A stretch of 64,000 nucleotides of DNA from Chrysophaeum taylorii (lineage: Eukaryota > Sar > Pelagophyceae > Pelagomonadales > Pelagomonadaceae): the NCBI GenBank assembly GCA_029834535.1, contig JAQMWT010000574.1:90134-154133 (forward strand), in the 5' to 3' direction. Of this stretch, positions 1 to 11,136 are shown in pieces; within the stretch, counting starts at the first letter, position 1; the number at the start of each line of letters is the position of its first letter. Made by a program: the position numbers and the translations under genes. Under the pieces are notes generated by a model. That model was given only the letters and a program-made list of their open reading frames with translations. It was not told the DNA's origin and made no database searches.

Positions 1-660
1 GTGCCCGCCACCGAGGACGACCTCAAGAACTTCTCCGCCGCCTTTGCCACCACCTCTGGTTCGCCGCTCTTTCACATCCAGGGACACACACCGGAGGCCG
101 CGGCCTTCGACCCGACCGCCCTGCGCGAAACTCAAACGCTCGACGCCTCGGCTCTTCGCGACGCGTGGCTGTCCCTCGGCGGCTACGACGACGCCGACGT
201 CGACGCTATAGACCTCGTCGCTCTCGGCAGCCCCCACGCCTCCCTCGACGAGCTCTCTCGCCTCGACCACCTCGTCCACGGCCGAAAGCCGGACGCTGTC
301 CGCGTCGTCGTCACGCTTGCTCGTCGCACGCTCGAGGCCGCCGATCCGGCCGTCGTCCGTCGTCTCCTGCACTTCGGCGTCGACTTCATCGTCGACACCT
401 GTTGGTGCATGCTTAACGCGCCAGTTATCCTTCCCAACGATCGCATCGTCACAAATTCTGCAAAATACGCACACTATGCCTCGGGTCTCGTTGCCTGCGG
501 CCGCGTCCATTTCGCTGGCCTCGCGGGCTGCGCCGACGCGGCGCTTTCGGGTCGAGCTCCTTCGCGCCGCCCGCCCTGGCTTCTGAGGCGCGCCACCTTC
601 TCGACGACGATCCCACGATTATTCGTCGCGGCTTGCCGCCGAAGGTTGGTTCTTTTTTGA
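1..660 (+). CDS. Aconitase X (AcnX, DUF521) catalytic region, 3' part of gene, partial
   Basis: The reading frame is open from the window edge, so the gene begins upstream. The stretch around bases 385-540 reads as the end of an AcnX catalytic domain: a DTCWCM segment, then PNDRIVTNSAKYAHYASGL and GRVHFAGLAGCADAA, matching the family's conserved 'TNS-KYAHY' block. AcnX proteins are iron-sulfur dehydratases related to aconitase; known members act on hydroxyproline-derived or mevalonate-pathway substrates. The substrate here cannot be told. After about base 540 the frame turns low-complexity, while another frame (bases about 543-645) gives a more protein-like tail containing ASEARHLLDDDPTIIRRGLP and ending at a possible donor, AAG|GTTGGT. 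The true 3' end therefore probably uses a frame change near 540 and perhaps further exons. The family call is firm; the C-terminus is not. Confidence 0.75.
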   Translation: MPATEDDLKNFSAAFATTSGSPLFHIQGHTPEAAAFDPTALRETQTLDASALRDAWLSLGGYDDADVDAIDLVALGSPHASLDELSRLDHLVHGRKPDAVRVVVTLARRTLEAADPAVVRRLLHFGVDFIVDTCWCMLNAPVILPNDRIVTNSAKYAHYASGLVACGRVHFAGLAGCADAALSGRAPSRRPPWLLRRATFSTTIPRLFVAACRRRLVLF

Positions 661-1164
661 CAACCTACTACTTTGTGTCGTCGACGACGCGAGGCTCGAA
701 GAGAAAAAGTGTACTAGATCCATCGGCGCGCGGAGCGCCGACCTCTTCTATTTTACGGTCTTTCTTCCTTTGGGTAGCGTAAAAACCGACGCCGCGCTGT
801 TGTCCTGCTCGCTGACGTCTGGCTAGACCTCTTTATCATCATCGTGGGCTGCTGCTCCTCCGAGAAGTCGAATTGGCAAATGTAGGAGGTTCGTCAAAAA
901 CCCCTAACAACGAACGAACGACCCCTAGCGACGCCTTTTGAACCAAGAAAGAACGCCCAAGAAAGAAAGAAAGAAAGAAAGAACGCCCGAGAAAGAACGC
1001 CCTGCGTGCTCACGTCCGCCTGAGCAGTCGATCTCTATGACCCCTTGGGAGTGAGTTCCTCCAACTGGTGGACTCTCCCCACCCATTAGGCGTCAACGGA
1101 CCCAACGACCGAAACCAGCGCTAATAACTTCTTTGTTTGTTTTCTGGGAGGTTTGTGCGAGGGC
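661..1164. other. Intergenic spacer with GAAA-type simple repeat
   Basis: No convincing gene is visible. Bases about 940-1005 hold an imperfect (GAAA)n run. The spacer separates the aconitase X gene from the glycosyltransferase; possible 3' exons of the first gene could lie in its left part. Confidence 0.5.
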
Positions 1165-4100
1165 ATGCGCCGCTCGCTGCTCTTCGTGCTCGCTTTCGTG
1201 CAACTCTGGCAACGACGCCAAGGTGGTCGCTCGTGGTATGCTTTTACGACGCTATTCGCTGTCGGCGCGGAGCACGTCCACACTCTGACGACTGGCGAAG
1301 AACCTGACGTTGTTCTCTCGCTGCCTGTGATTATCGACGACGCCGATGAGCCGGTGACTCTTCACATTCGCGAGGGTGACGACTTGAGCCAATCTCTCGA
1401 CTCTCTCGCCCGAGAACGTGGTCTCACACAGCAGAACGTGGATGTGCTCTTGGAAGCTATCCACAGCAGGGTAACGCGCGAGATTGTGCTAAATTTTGAT
1501 GATTCACGTAGGTTGCTCGAAATGCGTCTACTCTGCAGCATCGTTGGTTTGTCATCATTGGATCCGCGACGGCTGCATTGAGCGCTCGCACCGCGGCGAC
1601 TGCGTTGTGGCGGACGATTTTGGGCGTCGCGCGGCACTCGTTGCGCGAAAATTTTAACGTACTCTGCGTGACGGACGGCTTCTCTCTCACAACGACGTCT
1701 CGGAACGCCCTCGGAGTCGCGCTTCGGCGCCACGGCGTTGCGCGTACTGTCTTAGTTGAGACCGACGAGTACGTTACTCTGCGAGCTTCGTGCGATATCA
1801 CCGCTGCTGCAGGTGGGAAGGCATTTCCTCAACAATTAATCGCGCGTTCGATTTGATTCCACCTAGGTCGATCGTCGTCATTGTGCCGTGGGCGATGCAA
1901 TTGCGTTCTGCATCGATTGAGCCTATCGCCGAGCAAGCAGAAGAAGCCGAGCTTGGCGACAACAGCATCGTCGAAGACCTATTTATGGCATACGCAAGAG
2001 TGTCGAGGGCTTACGGTCGCGAGGGCAACTTTGTTGTGTGCGTGCCACCAAAAGCACCATCTCAGCAGACGGAAATTCCGCTGTTAGCTCTGGATGACGC
2101 GTCAATCAGAGCGCTTGGACGTTTGGACGAAGGGTTCCAGTACGTGGGCGGGATTGCAAGCTGGATCCGAAATGCTGGGGCGGCAGCACTCCAAGCCCCA
2201 TACTGGTTCGATCGATATGTTGCGAGCAATGCGTTCTACGAAACAGACGGGACGCAAGATACATCACATTGGATCGCGAGCGCTCCTTCACGAAGCTCGG
2301 AGGAGCGGCTTAAACAGCTCGACGCCGACTCATACTACCTCGAAAGGCTGCCTGCGAATGCCCTGGGGATCGACAAAGCACCCGAGGTCCGCGAAGAGTT
2401 TGCGTTCCCATGGATGACTCGTAAGCTCAGTCCTATTTCGGTCCGGCGCAGCGAACAAGACCAGCTTGGCTATGTCGGCCAAGGCCGTCGTGCAATGAAG
2501 GTCGCCGCAATGCTGTGCGTGTATGATGATGTCCGATTTGTTGAATTGCTCTTAGAGGACCTCGTGCCTCGAATCCACGCTGTTTTGATCTTACACTCGA
2601 CGCGGCCTTGGTACGGTTCGCCTCGTCCGACGACACACGCGTCATCTGCCGCTCTCCTGGCCAAGCTCGCCAAGGATCTCAAGGTCAGCATCATTCGTGG
2701 CGCGTGGGAAAGCGAAGAAGAACAACGAAATTGCGCGCTTGATATCGCACGCGCTCTCCCCGTTCAAGTTACTCATGTCCTCCTGGTCGACGGAGACGAG
2801 TTTTGGCATCCTGTCGAGTTGGATCGGGCGCTTGCACTTGTCGCCGAACGCGAGGCCGCTGGAGCGCGCGTTGGGTGGGCTCGTGCTACCATGGCAACGT
2901 ACTGGAAGTCAGTACGAACTATCGTCTTTCCCCCAGAACCGCTGAGAATACTCTGGCTCGTGTCCGTCGACTCCCGAAATACGGCTGACACAGCGAGGCG
3001 GCTCACCTGCATGTTTTCCGAAGCTCGCAATTGGGCATGCTCTGCCACAGACATGGAGAACGCTCAGTTATCCGCACGAATGGAGGCTCTCGGCGTTTTT
3101 CTTGACAGTTCGACGGCAATCTGTCATCACCTTAGCTACGTGAGAACGACCAGAGAGCTCACCGATAAGATAAGCTCGTTTGCTCACGCCACAGACGTGC
3201 GCGCAGGGTGGATAGACGAAGTTTGGCACCGCTGGGATGTAGACCAGAACATGACAAATCTCCATCCTACTCACCCGCCGGCGTTCGCGACCACGGTCGA
3301 CCAGCCTCTGTGGGCTCTTCCGCCCGCGCTCCGCAGACTGCATCTTCGCACGAAAAAGGGTCATGAATGCAACGCCACGAATGCAAAAGAAGACTCGATG
3401 ATCTTGTATTGTCGACTGCTGCAACCGAAAACTTCGCCTCATCTCGAACTCGGCGAAGCACCGGCTGAATTAATGATGCAATGCCTTGACGACGACGACG
3501 ACGACGTAAGGTGTGGCGGTACGGCCAATGTTTCCCACTACTAGTCGATCCTTTGTCAAATTACGTAGGTTGAGACGCGTGAATATGTCGTGGGGGTGTA
3601 GCCGGAGAAAACAATCAAGCGAGCTGAATGCGAACGACATCCGTTCGAATACGAGCGCGCAATGGAAGTTGCTCGCGCACAAACATTTCGTGAACGATGT
3701 CCCCATCACCAAGATCGCGAGTTCGCGCTCGCACGTTGTGGACGAAGACGCTCGCCTACCACGCTGCCTTCCTTCTGGGCCTCGTTTCGTGGTGTTGATT
3801 ATTGGAGAAGGCGTGTTGGACTCGTCGACATATGGCGTATTTCGAGATGCGGCGCGCGCCGTCTCTGAGGCATTGCTGCTACTCGGAGCCTCGTCGGCGC
3901 CGGTACGATGGTGTCCAGATTTGAGATATTGCTCAATGCAAGGAAGCGCGGTGCTCGTGATTTTTGGGGTCCATCATCTTACTCGCTACTGGTACAACAA
4001 TGGAGCTTGGAACGGTGCTGCACGTCGCCCGTTGATCGAGTACACGGGGTGGCCACATCCACAAACTTCGATTTTGTACAACTTCGAGCAGGTCGGCCGT

Positions 4101-5004
4101 GCCGAAGACTTGGCTCCACAATCGGAATTGTGGAGAATCTTCCGCAGATGGTCGAGCACTCGGGCTCTTTGGGATTATTCAGCAAGTAATGCGCTTCGCA
4201 TGGCCCAACCGCCATATAATCTCGATGCCCGACACGTACCGCTGGGGTACGCGCGTATTCTCGAGAGAGAGGAAAATGCGGGCTCGATACAGCGCGACAT
4301 TGATGTGCTCTTCGTTGGTCGCCTCGGTGGTGAGCGCGCGGAGAAGCTGCGCGTGCTGCGCGAAAGCGGGTTGCGAATTTTTCACGGCAACCGCGATGGC
4401 TCTCTCTTCGGCTCCCGGCTGATCGCCTATCTCCAGCGTGCGAAAATAGTTCTCAGCCTTCGCTACTGGTCGAGCGACGACGAGTGGAAAATGACGCGTT
4501 ACCTCCCGGTACGACCTTATAAGCTGTCTGTGCTTAACGACACGCACATTGTGCAATGCAACTGTCTGTCCTCAGGCACTTGCCCACGAAGCACTCGTCG
4601 TTGCGGAATCCGGCGGGGCGCCCGAAGAACAGGCAGCGTGGGCGAGTGCGATTGTTTTTGTCGATTCCGATGCGCAGCTCGTGGAGGCGTGCCATTTCTA
4701 TCTTCGTAACACAACGGCTCGCACGCAGCAGGCAGCCAAGGGGAAGGCCATCCTTCGTCGACGCCTGATGGCCGCGTCGCTGGCGGCGCCCGTATCACGG
4801 TTTTTGCATGCCCTGTGTCCAAGTTCGACCATGCCTCTTAGGACCGCGCCTGCCCTGGTAGAAACCTCTGGAAAGGACTATGATGTGCCATGGCAATGGG
4901 ACGTGGTGGTCACGCACAGCCACTCCGATGTGGGAGAAGGGGGGGGGGTAACCCCCACAGACGCATTCTACGGCCTCGAGCCACGACACCACCGCACGAT
5001 ATAA
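1165..5004 (+). CDS. Secretory two-domain glycosyltransferase (GT2/GT92-like plus GT-B-like), five exons
   Basis: Proposed exons are 1165-1485, 1539-1789, 1813-3510, 3545-4550 and 4576-5004, about 1234 residues. The 23-nt (1790-1812) and 25-nt (4551-4575) introns are well supported by frame and phase; the donors at 1486 and 3511 are less sure. The N-terminus is a signal peptide or anchor (MRRSLLFVLAFVQLW) followed by a small domain with REGDDLSQSLDSLARERGL, a form often placed before algal glycosyltransferase domains. The middle (bases about 2490-3350) has VAAMLCVYDD and LLVDGDEFW, the acidic metal-binding motif of GT-A enzymes of the GT2/GT92 type. The last part (bases about 3780-4700) has DVLFVGRLGGERAEKLRVL, as in GT-B-like transferases. 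If the 34-nt intron is wrong, a second gene would begin within about 40 nt of the first stop, which is unlikely in a eukaryote. Probable role: Golgi glycan synthesis. Confidence 0.65.
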
Positions 5005-5237
5005 TAAGTGAGGTGGAGCTGATCGTAGGAGAGTGTCGACTTGGATGATCACATTTTTAATCATCGCTTATATAGCCTAATAATAATAGACTAAATAATA
5101 TTAGTGACGAGCGTGCCTCGTATTCGAAATTTCGAATTATAAAACTTGCGGTCGCGAGGTTTCTTGCGCGGCTTCTTCTTGAGGGCGGTCCACGCCGAGA
5201 AAATACGGCCAGTTAGTCAGTCAAGCTTTGGAGATGA
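5005..5237. other. Convergent 3' spacer
   Basis: AT-rich spacer between the glycosyltransferase end and the end of the opposite-strand acyltransferase. It holds short A/T runs near 5075-5140 and no gene. It presumably carries both 3' processing signals. Confidence 0.5.
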
Positions 5238-6843
5238 CTAGACGCTGCCGGTTGAGGTCGCGAGCTTCGAGGTCTCGCGCGTATTCGCGATCGCGCCATA
5301 GCTCTGGCTGGAGCTCTGGGAAAAGGGCGGCTGTGTGCGGGCGCCCTCGAGTGCCCGAAGCCGGTTGCGAAGCCACTTGCCGACGGGCACGGAAAACCCG
5401 TAGTGTGCAGCCATTGCTACTAGAGTCAGCGCGAGCGGTGGCGCGAACTGCCACGTCAAGTTGTCGTACGGCTTGCCTTCCGGTCCGCCCGAGAGCGCCG
5501 TGAAGATATCTCCGAGAAACTTGAAAACAAGCTGCGCGAGAGTGGTGTCAGCATAGTAGCATCAAAGACACACGGCGCACCGTTTGAAACAAGTATTGCT
5601 CGTAGCTGATCGAGCCCCACCAGACGAACGATCGTTTCGAGAAGAGTTGCGCGACGTTCTCCTCCTCGGTGCACAAGCCCACTATGAGAAGGCCGTGGAG
5701 CGGCATGAGTCCGCCGTTGTGGATCGCGGCGAAGAGGCCGCCGATGTCATAGGTGCCGTCCTTCTTGTGTTGGATGAAGGACGGCGGGACGCGGAAGGCA
5801 AACGCGAACACGGCCAAGAACGCGTAGGCGAGGGCGGCTCCTCGAGCGCCGATCTGGCGCCACAATGCGCGTCGCTCGCCTCGGCTTTCCGACGCCTCCG
5901 CCTCGCAGAAAAGTCGAGAGAGAATCATCCCGCCCACGAACGAGTTGATGGAGAAGACGGGGTTGTAGTGGTAGACGTCTGCGAAGGACTTGGCGTTGCG
6001 CGGCCATCGCGGCGGCGCGAGGCCTCGGGCGAGCGGGTGGTCGAAATAAGCGTCGAGCCCTGCGGCGCCCGAGGCGACCCAGCACAATACGAGCGCCGGC
6101 CACAGCAACGGTTTTGGAAGGCGGCGGAGCCCGAAATACAAAGGTTTGAAGAGAACCCAGTACGCGAGGAGCGCGGACATGAACCACGACGGACCGTTCC
6201 AGACGATCGAAAAATTTTCTTGCGGGCCGGGGGAGCGCATCGAGTCGGGCGGCACCCACGCTTGCACGAGGGCGACGTGCTGAAAGAAGGACACCCAATC
6301 GCCGGACGACAGTTGGTACAATTCGGCGAAGAGCAGTAGCAACAAACCCACCAAAGTCAGCGCGTACCTGCGAGAAGAAAAAGTGTGACGCGACATTCGA
6401 AACAACGTGTCGTACGCAGGGTAGGTGGTGGTGAGTCGCTCGGCGACGAAAAATGGGATGCTCTTCACGTCGTCGGGGTTGTCCGAGGTGAGGCGGGCCA
6501 TGGCGAGCACGAACCCCGAGAGAATAAAGAAGTACGACGTCCACGTCGAGAACCAGTGCATGATCCCGTGAGCTCGCCGGTCGTCCATGTTGAACGGCGA
6601 GCCCGCACTCACGATCCCCGGCACGTGCGTCGCGGGCACGCGGTCGTACCAGTGATATATCGCAATCCCGCACGAGGCGACGTACCTAGTTGGCCTTAAC
6701 AACAACAACAAACAACAACGACACCGCCACAGCACACACCTCGAAAAAACCAGAGCATCGCGGCGCCGCCTTAGCGGGAGCGCGGCCTTGCGCAGAGGCA
6801 CGTCCTGCTGCTGCGACATTTTAATGCGCGAGGACGACCTCAA
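5238..6843 (-). CDS. Acyltransferase 3 family membrane protein (OafA-like), four exons
   Basis: Exons on the minus strand are 6740-6843, 6407-6685, 5581-6367 and 5238-5531, giving about 487 residues. Introns are 54, 39 and 49 nt. The first two are multiples of three and would read through, but removing them restores family motifs: RYVASCGIAIYHW (arginine and histidine of the conserved first helix) and ERLTTTYPAYDTYALTLVG (the R...YP.Y block). The protein is strongly hydrophobic with about ten likely membrane helices. Family members move acyl groups, often acetyl, onto sugars or lipids across a membrane. It sits head to head with the esterase at 6952, about 108 bp between start codons, suggesting a paired function in adding and removing acyl groups; that link is inference. 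The start could be 6843 or the next ATG at 6819. Confidence 0.8.
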
Positions 6844-6951
6844 GCATAATCAAGGGTCACGGGCAAACTCTCGCCTCAGAAACAACGCACCACAAACGAC
6901 CCTTGACGTCAGGTGGCGGAAACTTTGTTCGCAGAGAGAGAGAGGGTCAGT
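6844..6951. promoter_or_regulatory. Bidirectional promoter, acyltransferase / esterase
   Basis: Only 108 bp separate the divergent start codons. It contains a GAGA run (about 6932-6945) just before the esterase ATG. Promoter role is inferred from position. Confidence 0.45.
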
Positions 6952-8031
6952 ATGCGGCGCTACGACACGATTGACCGGATTGACCTTGGTGGGGAGGAAG
7001 ACAGGGCGACACGCCGTCGCGCTGTCGCGACGACCTTCGTGCTGTCGACCGTCGCGGTGTTCGCGTTGGGCGCCGTCATCCATTCTCGCGTCGGTTCTGT
7101 CACCGAGGCGCCCCTTCTCTTGCCGCAGCAGAAAGGGAAATCCTCCCACGAGCATGGGGAGGTGGCGTTGTTTCCAAACGGCGCACCCGACAACGGCGAC
7201 CCGCCGTGCGGGCCCGAAGTCGCAGAGAAGACCCTGGGCCGACGGCCTCTGCTCGTATACAGAGAGGTCAGCTCTCCGACGTTGAAGCCGTTTCTCGCGC
7301 GCGACGCGCCCGAGGACGCGCCAACCGTCGTCGTGTTTCCGGGTGGTGGCTTCAAGCTGCTCGCGATCGAGGGTGAGGGATACGATATCGCTCGGCGCCT
7401 CAACGCTCGCGGCGTCCACGCGTTCGTGCTCAAGTACAGAGTCCGGAATCCTCTCCTTCGTCCCGACGGGCCCCCAAACCTCGACACCCTCCAGGACGCG
7501 CAGCGCGCGGTCTCCTTCGTGAGGCACAACGCTCGGACATATGGGATCGACGACGCAAAAATCGGCGTGTGCGGATTTTCGGCCGGCGGCACCCTCGCCG
7601 CGCTCCTCTCTGCCAACGCCAAAACGCGAGCCTACGACGCCTTGGACGACGTTGATGACGCCAGCCCCCGCCCGGACTTCGCGATCATGGTATACCCTGG
7701 CAACTTGGTTGATTTCAAGTTAATGGAACCCTATAGCTATCTCCGTATCAACAACGCCTCGGGGGCCCCGCCGACGTTCGTCGCGCACGCCGCCGACGAC
7801 AGAGTCCAGCCCTACTTCCAGTCGGTCATCTACTTCAATCACCTCGTCGCCGTCGGCGCGGGCACCAAGGCTCAGTTGGTCATCGAAGGCACCGGCAACC
7901 ACGGCTTCGAGACAAACTCCGTCTGCTCGACGGTGTACCCCGACTCCTCCTACACGACGATCCCTCAGATCTGCGACTGGATGGACAACGCCATCTCCTG
8001 GATGAAATCGACACTTGTGATTATGCATTAA
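6952..8031 (+). CDS. Alpha/beta-hydrolase esterase, membrane-anchored
   Basis: A single exon of 359 residues from the ATG at 6952; an upstream GTG is in frame but less likely. The N-terminus is cytosolic, rich in Asp and Arg, then a hydrophobic segment (TTFVLSTVAVFALGAVI) that fits a type II signal anchor. The hydrolase body shows VVVFPGGGFKLLA (oxyanion-hole region), the nucleophile elbow GCGFSAGG with catalytic Ser, an acid in HAADDRVQPYF, and a late His in EGTGNHGFE. This spacing matches acetyl-xylan-esterase or BD-FAE-like alpha/beta hydrolases. It probably deacylates glycans in the secretory pathway or at the cell surface. Its divergent partner is an acyltransferase 3 protein. Confidence 0.8.
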   Translation: MRRYDTIDRIDLGGEEDRATRRRAVATTFVLSTVAVFALGAVIHSRVGSVTEAPLLLPQQKGKSSHEHGEVALFPNGAPDNGDPPCGPEVAEKTLGRRPLLVYREVSSPTLKPFLARDAPEDAPTVVVFPGGGFKLLAIEGEGYDIARRLNARGVHAFVLKYRVRNPLLRPDGPPNLDTLQDAQRAVSFVRHNARTYGIDDAKIGVCGFSAGGTLAALLSANAKTRAYDALDDVDDASPRPDFAIMVYPGNLVDFKLMEPYSYLRINNASGAPPTFVAHAADDRVQPYFQSVIYFNHLVAVGAGTKAQLVIEGTGNHGFETNSVCSTVYPDSSYTTIPQICDWMDNAISWMKSTLVIMH

Positions 8032-8507
8032 TTAACGACGTACGCCATGCCATGATGATGTACGCATCAAGGCGTGTGCTGCCTTTTCGCGTGTGGAGTG
8101 TGCTCCGCAGCGTGGTATTCTTTGTCGTCTTCGCCATCTCGTGGATGGAATCGGCGCTCGTGTATCGATGCAGCACGCCACGCGTGCCACTAATAATAAC
8201 ATTCGAAACGAACCCTATATATACGTTGTAATATCGTAATAAAAAACTTGGTTTTTGAGTTTTTGAGGTTGAGGACCTCAAGCCTTACCTCCTCAACGGT
8301 AGGTAAAGACGTAAAAAATAAAACTAAAACAAAAAAGACTAAATCTGCTGCTGTTTTTCTGTTGTATTGTATATTTTACTTTTTATTGAAGCGAAGATGA
8401 AGCTGCCCTTAGAAGGCTACTTACCAATGACACATGACCTTGTCGTGTAGACGGTGGGGGTCACCATCACCATCACCATCGCCATCACCATCGTCGCGCG
8501 AGGGCAT
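8032..8507. other. Spacer with CCATCA simple repeat
   Basis: Intergenic, with A/T-rich stretches. Bases about 8458-8497 carry an imperfect (CCATCA)n run. It lies in frame with the downstream hydrolase and would encode a Ser-Pro repeat if translation began at the ATG at 8434. Confidence 0.5.
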
Positions 8508-9604
8508 GAATATCGACAGTTACAGTTTCTATGATAACTACAGCGGCCATCCCGTCGGCGCTCTCAAGGCTGTCGTCGATGGGTTGCGACAGAGCAAAGA
8601 TTCGCTGATATACTTAGTTGGCGACAGTTCGCTCGACAACAAATATTGGTTCGGGTACCAAGAGCGGGCCGTGAACGGCTACGAGACCCTCCTCCAACCG
8701 GCATTCTCGCGCTGTGAGTACTGCGGTGAGGTGCGACGCGAGCTGCGACGCAGGTGACGTGGCGCACCACGTGAATCGCGAGCTCGCGACGCGAGACCCG
8801 AGTCGCGCGTGCGTCAACGCCGCCGTCGAGGCGTCATCGCTCAACGGGCGATCGATGGGCTTTTTACAGGAGCACGATTGCTTAGTTCGGGACACGATTC
8901 GACCCGAGGACGTCCTGGTCGTCTCGGTCGGCGGCAACGACGTAAGTCTGGGTATCTTGTCGGCGCGGACCTCCAATTTCGCGCAGATTGCGCTCACCCC
9001 CGTGCTGTGCACGTGCTTCAACGTCGTGCCCTTGCTATGTTTTGGCGCCTGTTGTGGCAGCTTAATCGATCGGTGCACGTGCGCCTGCCCGCCCGACGTC
9101 TACACCCCGCTCTGCGGCTACTCGGACTGCGGGTGCTGCTGCTGCGGACTCCCTGGCTGCCTGGTCGGCCTCTGCGGGTTTCCACCGGGCCTTGGCTATT
9201 TCGTCGATCTCTTTGGCAATCGCGTCCGATCTTACGTCTCGAGAATCGTCGCCAAGACCAAACCAAAACTCGTAGTTATCTGCATGATATACTTCCTCGA
9301 CGTCCACGGGAGGGGCTCGTGGGCGGACGCGACGCTCAGCCTCTTGGGATACAATTGCGCGCCCCACTTACTTCAAAAGGCGATCCGCACCGTCTTCGAG
9401 TATGGCACCAAGCGCATCTCGATACCTGGCACGAAAGTTCTTCCATTTGCGCTCTATGACGTCATCGATGGCACGGACACGAACGACTTCGTCCAGCGAG
9501 TCGAGCCCAGCGTGCAAGGGGGCAGTAAGATGGCAGCCGCGCTCGTCGACGCTATCTTGAATGCAGAAGCGGTGGCGGCCGCCGCTCAGGAGGGAGGCCG
9601 CTAG
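8508..9604 (+). CDS. SGNH/GDSL-type hydrolase, two exons
   Basis: Exons are 8508-8713 and 8754-9604; the 40-nt phase-1 intron (8714-8753) rejoins SRC to DVAHHVNRELA. An in-frame ATG at 8434 would add a Ser-Pro repeat; I prefer 8508 because similarity-like sequence begins there. SGNH marks are GDSS (block I serine) in LIYLVGDSSLDNKYW and SVGGNDVSLG (block III GND). A Cys-rich insert (bases about 9000-9170, with CTCACPPDV, CGCCCCGLPGC) interrupts the fold, followed by KPKLVVICMIYFLD. Family members are esterases or acylhydrolases. The late His (block V) is not clearly visible, so activity is uncertain. Confidence 0.65.
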
Positions 9605-9835
9605 TCCGGCGTTCGCTCGCGCGGTGATATGGCCAGTTGCTTCAGCGCCTATACTAAATATCGCCGTCCGTTGAGTGGTGACCCGTGTGCCCAGCGCCCG
9701 AGAAGAACAAGAAGAAAAAAAGACGGGTGCGGGTCGTCGCCGGCAGGCCGGCCTGAAAAAGAATGTACACGTGTGGTGTAGAAAGAGGATCATCGAGCGT
9801 GCGAGCTCGTGCGGCGGTCTCCGCGGACAGTATTT

Positions 9836-11050
9836 TTAGTTTTTGAGGGGTCTTACAAGTCGAGAACATCCTGAGTTTGATGGGGCTTTGGGGAGCATGT
9901 ATAGAGGCGGGGTCCGCGCACAGCCGTCCGTCGTTGCGCGCGCGGGAGTGTCGTCGAGGGAACAAAGACCATGTTCCAAAGAGAGTATTAGGCCGGTTAC
10001 GTCGCTGGTAGTACCTGGGATGTCGCTGGTAGTACTTGGGATGTCGTTGGTAATACCTGGGCGGGCCGAAATCGATAAAACGCGCGCCGGGGGGTCGGTC
10101 TGTCTCACTCTTTCGTGAGAAGCTTCGGTAGTAAGCTCGATTTCCCGCTGCTGGAGGATCCAGTCGTAGGTGCCTGCGACGACGCGAATGATGCTCGGCT
10201 CGAACTTTAAAAAGAAGACGAACCGATGCCCCGCCAGGTCAAATAGGTGTGGAACGACAGGAGCGCGCCGTAAGCAATCCTGCACGCGATCCATTCGTTG
10301 ACGTCCGTCAAGAAAAATAAGACGCCCGCACAATATCAGTAAGCCGATGAAGCCGCAGATGCTGCAGAGGATGAGGAAGGCGATGGTCAGGTCTTGTCGG
10401 CCGCACGCGAAGAGTACGTAGCCAAGGACGGCGACGTGAAGCGAGTACTGCAACGAGCCAAAGAGGGCGACGAGGTAAAACCTGCACACAAGAAGCTTCG
10501 TCGTCTTAACATCTCAGGGCTCTCACGGGATGTAGTTTGAGCGGCCGATGGAGGTGTTCAGCCAGCTGCGCGCGGGTCCGTCGTTTCCAACAACAAAAAA
10601 AGAAGAAACGAGCGGTGGCATACGTGCAAAAATGATCGAGTCCGGCGACGACATCCTTGTGCTCTCGGCAATAGCGGACCTTGGTCCAGCGGTCCGAGTC
10701 CGGGAGCATGCGGCCGAAGCAAGATTCTACCATGGGGACGTGCGTTTCGAGAAAAATCCAACAGGAGAAGCCCCCGACGACCTGCGCGCGCACCGTCGGA
10801 GAGGCAATGACGCAACGCACCAGCCCCAGGTGCACCAGCACGAGGATCGCGACCTGCGGGACTTCTTTTTCGAGGCGCGTTTGAGACGAGACCGACGCAC
10901 GAGCGTCTTTCGGCACCCGGCCGAAGTAACGAGAAGCATCAAGCCGCAGAGCACATAGAAGCCGCCGGTCGCGAGGGCGTTGCCGACCCACGACACGACC
11001 TGGTTCGTCGAGAGCGGAAGGTCGAACCCCCGGAGTCGACCACTGTTCAT
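9836..11050 (-). CDS. DHHC-family membrane protein with altered DHFC signature, six exons
   Basis: Minus-strand exons are 10901-11050, 10624-10853, 10527-10565, 10332-10481, 10224-10279 and 9836-10173, about 320 residues. Introns are 47, 58, 45, 52 and 50 nt, all in phase. The spliced protein has two helices, the core GLDHFCTWLNTSIGRSNY, two more helices, then FHTYLTWRGIGTYDWI, the TTxE-like block of protein S-acyltransferases. The usual DHHC is DHFC, the upstream zinc-binding CxxC reads CREH, and the 'NTCIG' Cys is Ser. The catalytic Cys remains. It may be a divergent enzyme with a weak zinc site or a pseudoenzyme. The tail carries a short tandem repeat. It diverges from the inhibitor gene at 11137 across 86 bp. 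Confidence 0.75.
10001..10066. repeat. Short tandem repeat, about 21 bp unit, three copies
   Basis: Three near-identical units around GGGATGTCGCTGGTAGTACC lie within the last exon of the DHFC protein. On the coding strand they give the repeat IPSTTSDIPGTTSDV. The unit keeps frame, so copy number can vary without breaking the protein. Confidence 0.7.
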
Positions 11051-11136
11051 TATCGACGCGGAGAGTGGGCCATCGCGCGGACTTGTGTGTGTCTTTCGTG
11101 AGGACGTGACGTCACCCTGCTTTTGGCGCATAATAT
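11051..11136. promoter_or_regulatory. Bidirectional promoter, DHFC protein / protease inhibitor
   Basis: 86 bp between divergent start codons, with a CATAATATATG element directly at the inhibitor start and TGACGTCA at about 11107. Function is inferred from position only. Confidence 0.45.

Noticed and set aside
3511-3544. Stop codon at 3542 taken as the end of a separate first glycosyltransferase gene
   Set aside because: A phase-correct 34-nt intron removes it, and a second gene would have to start within about 40 nt. Kept as an alternative only.
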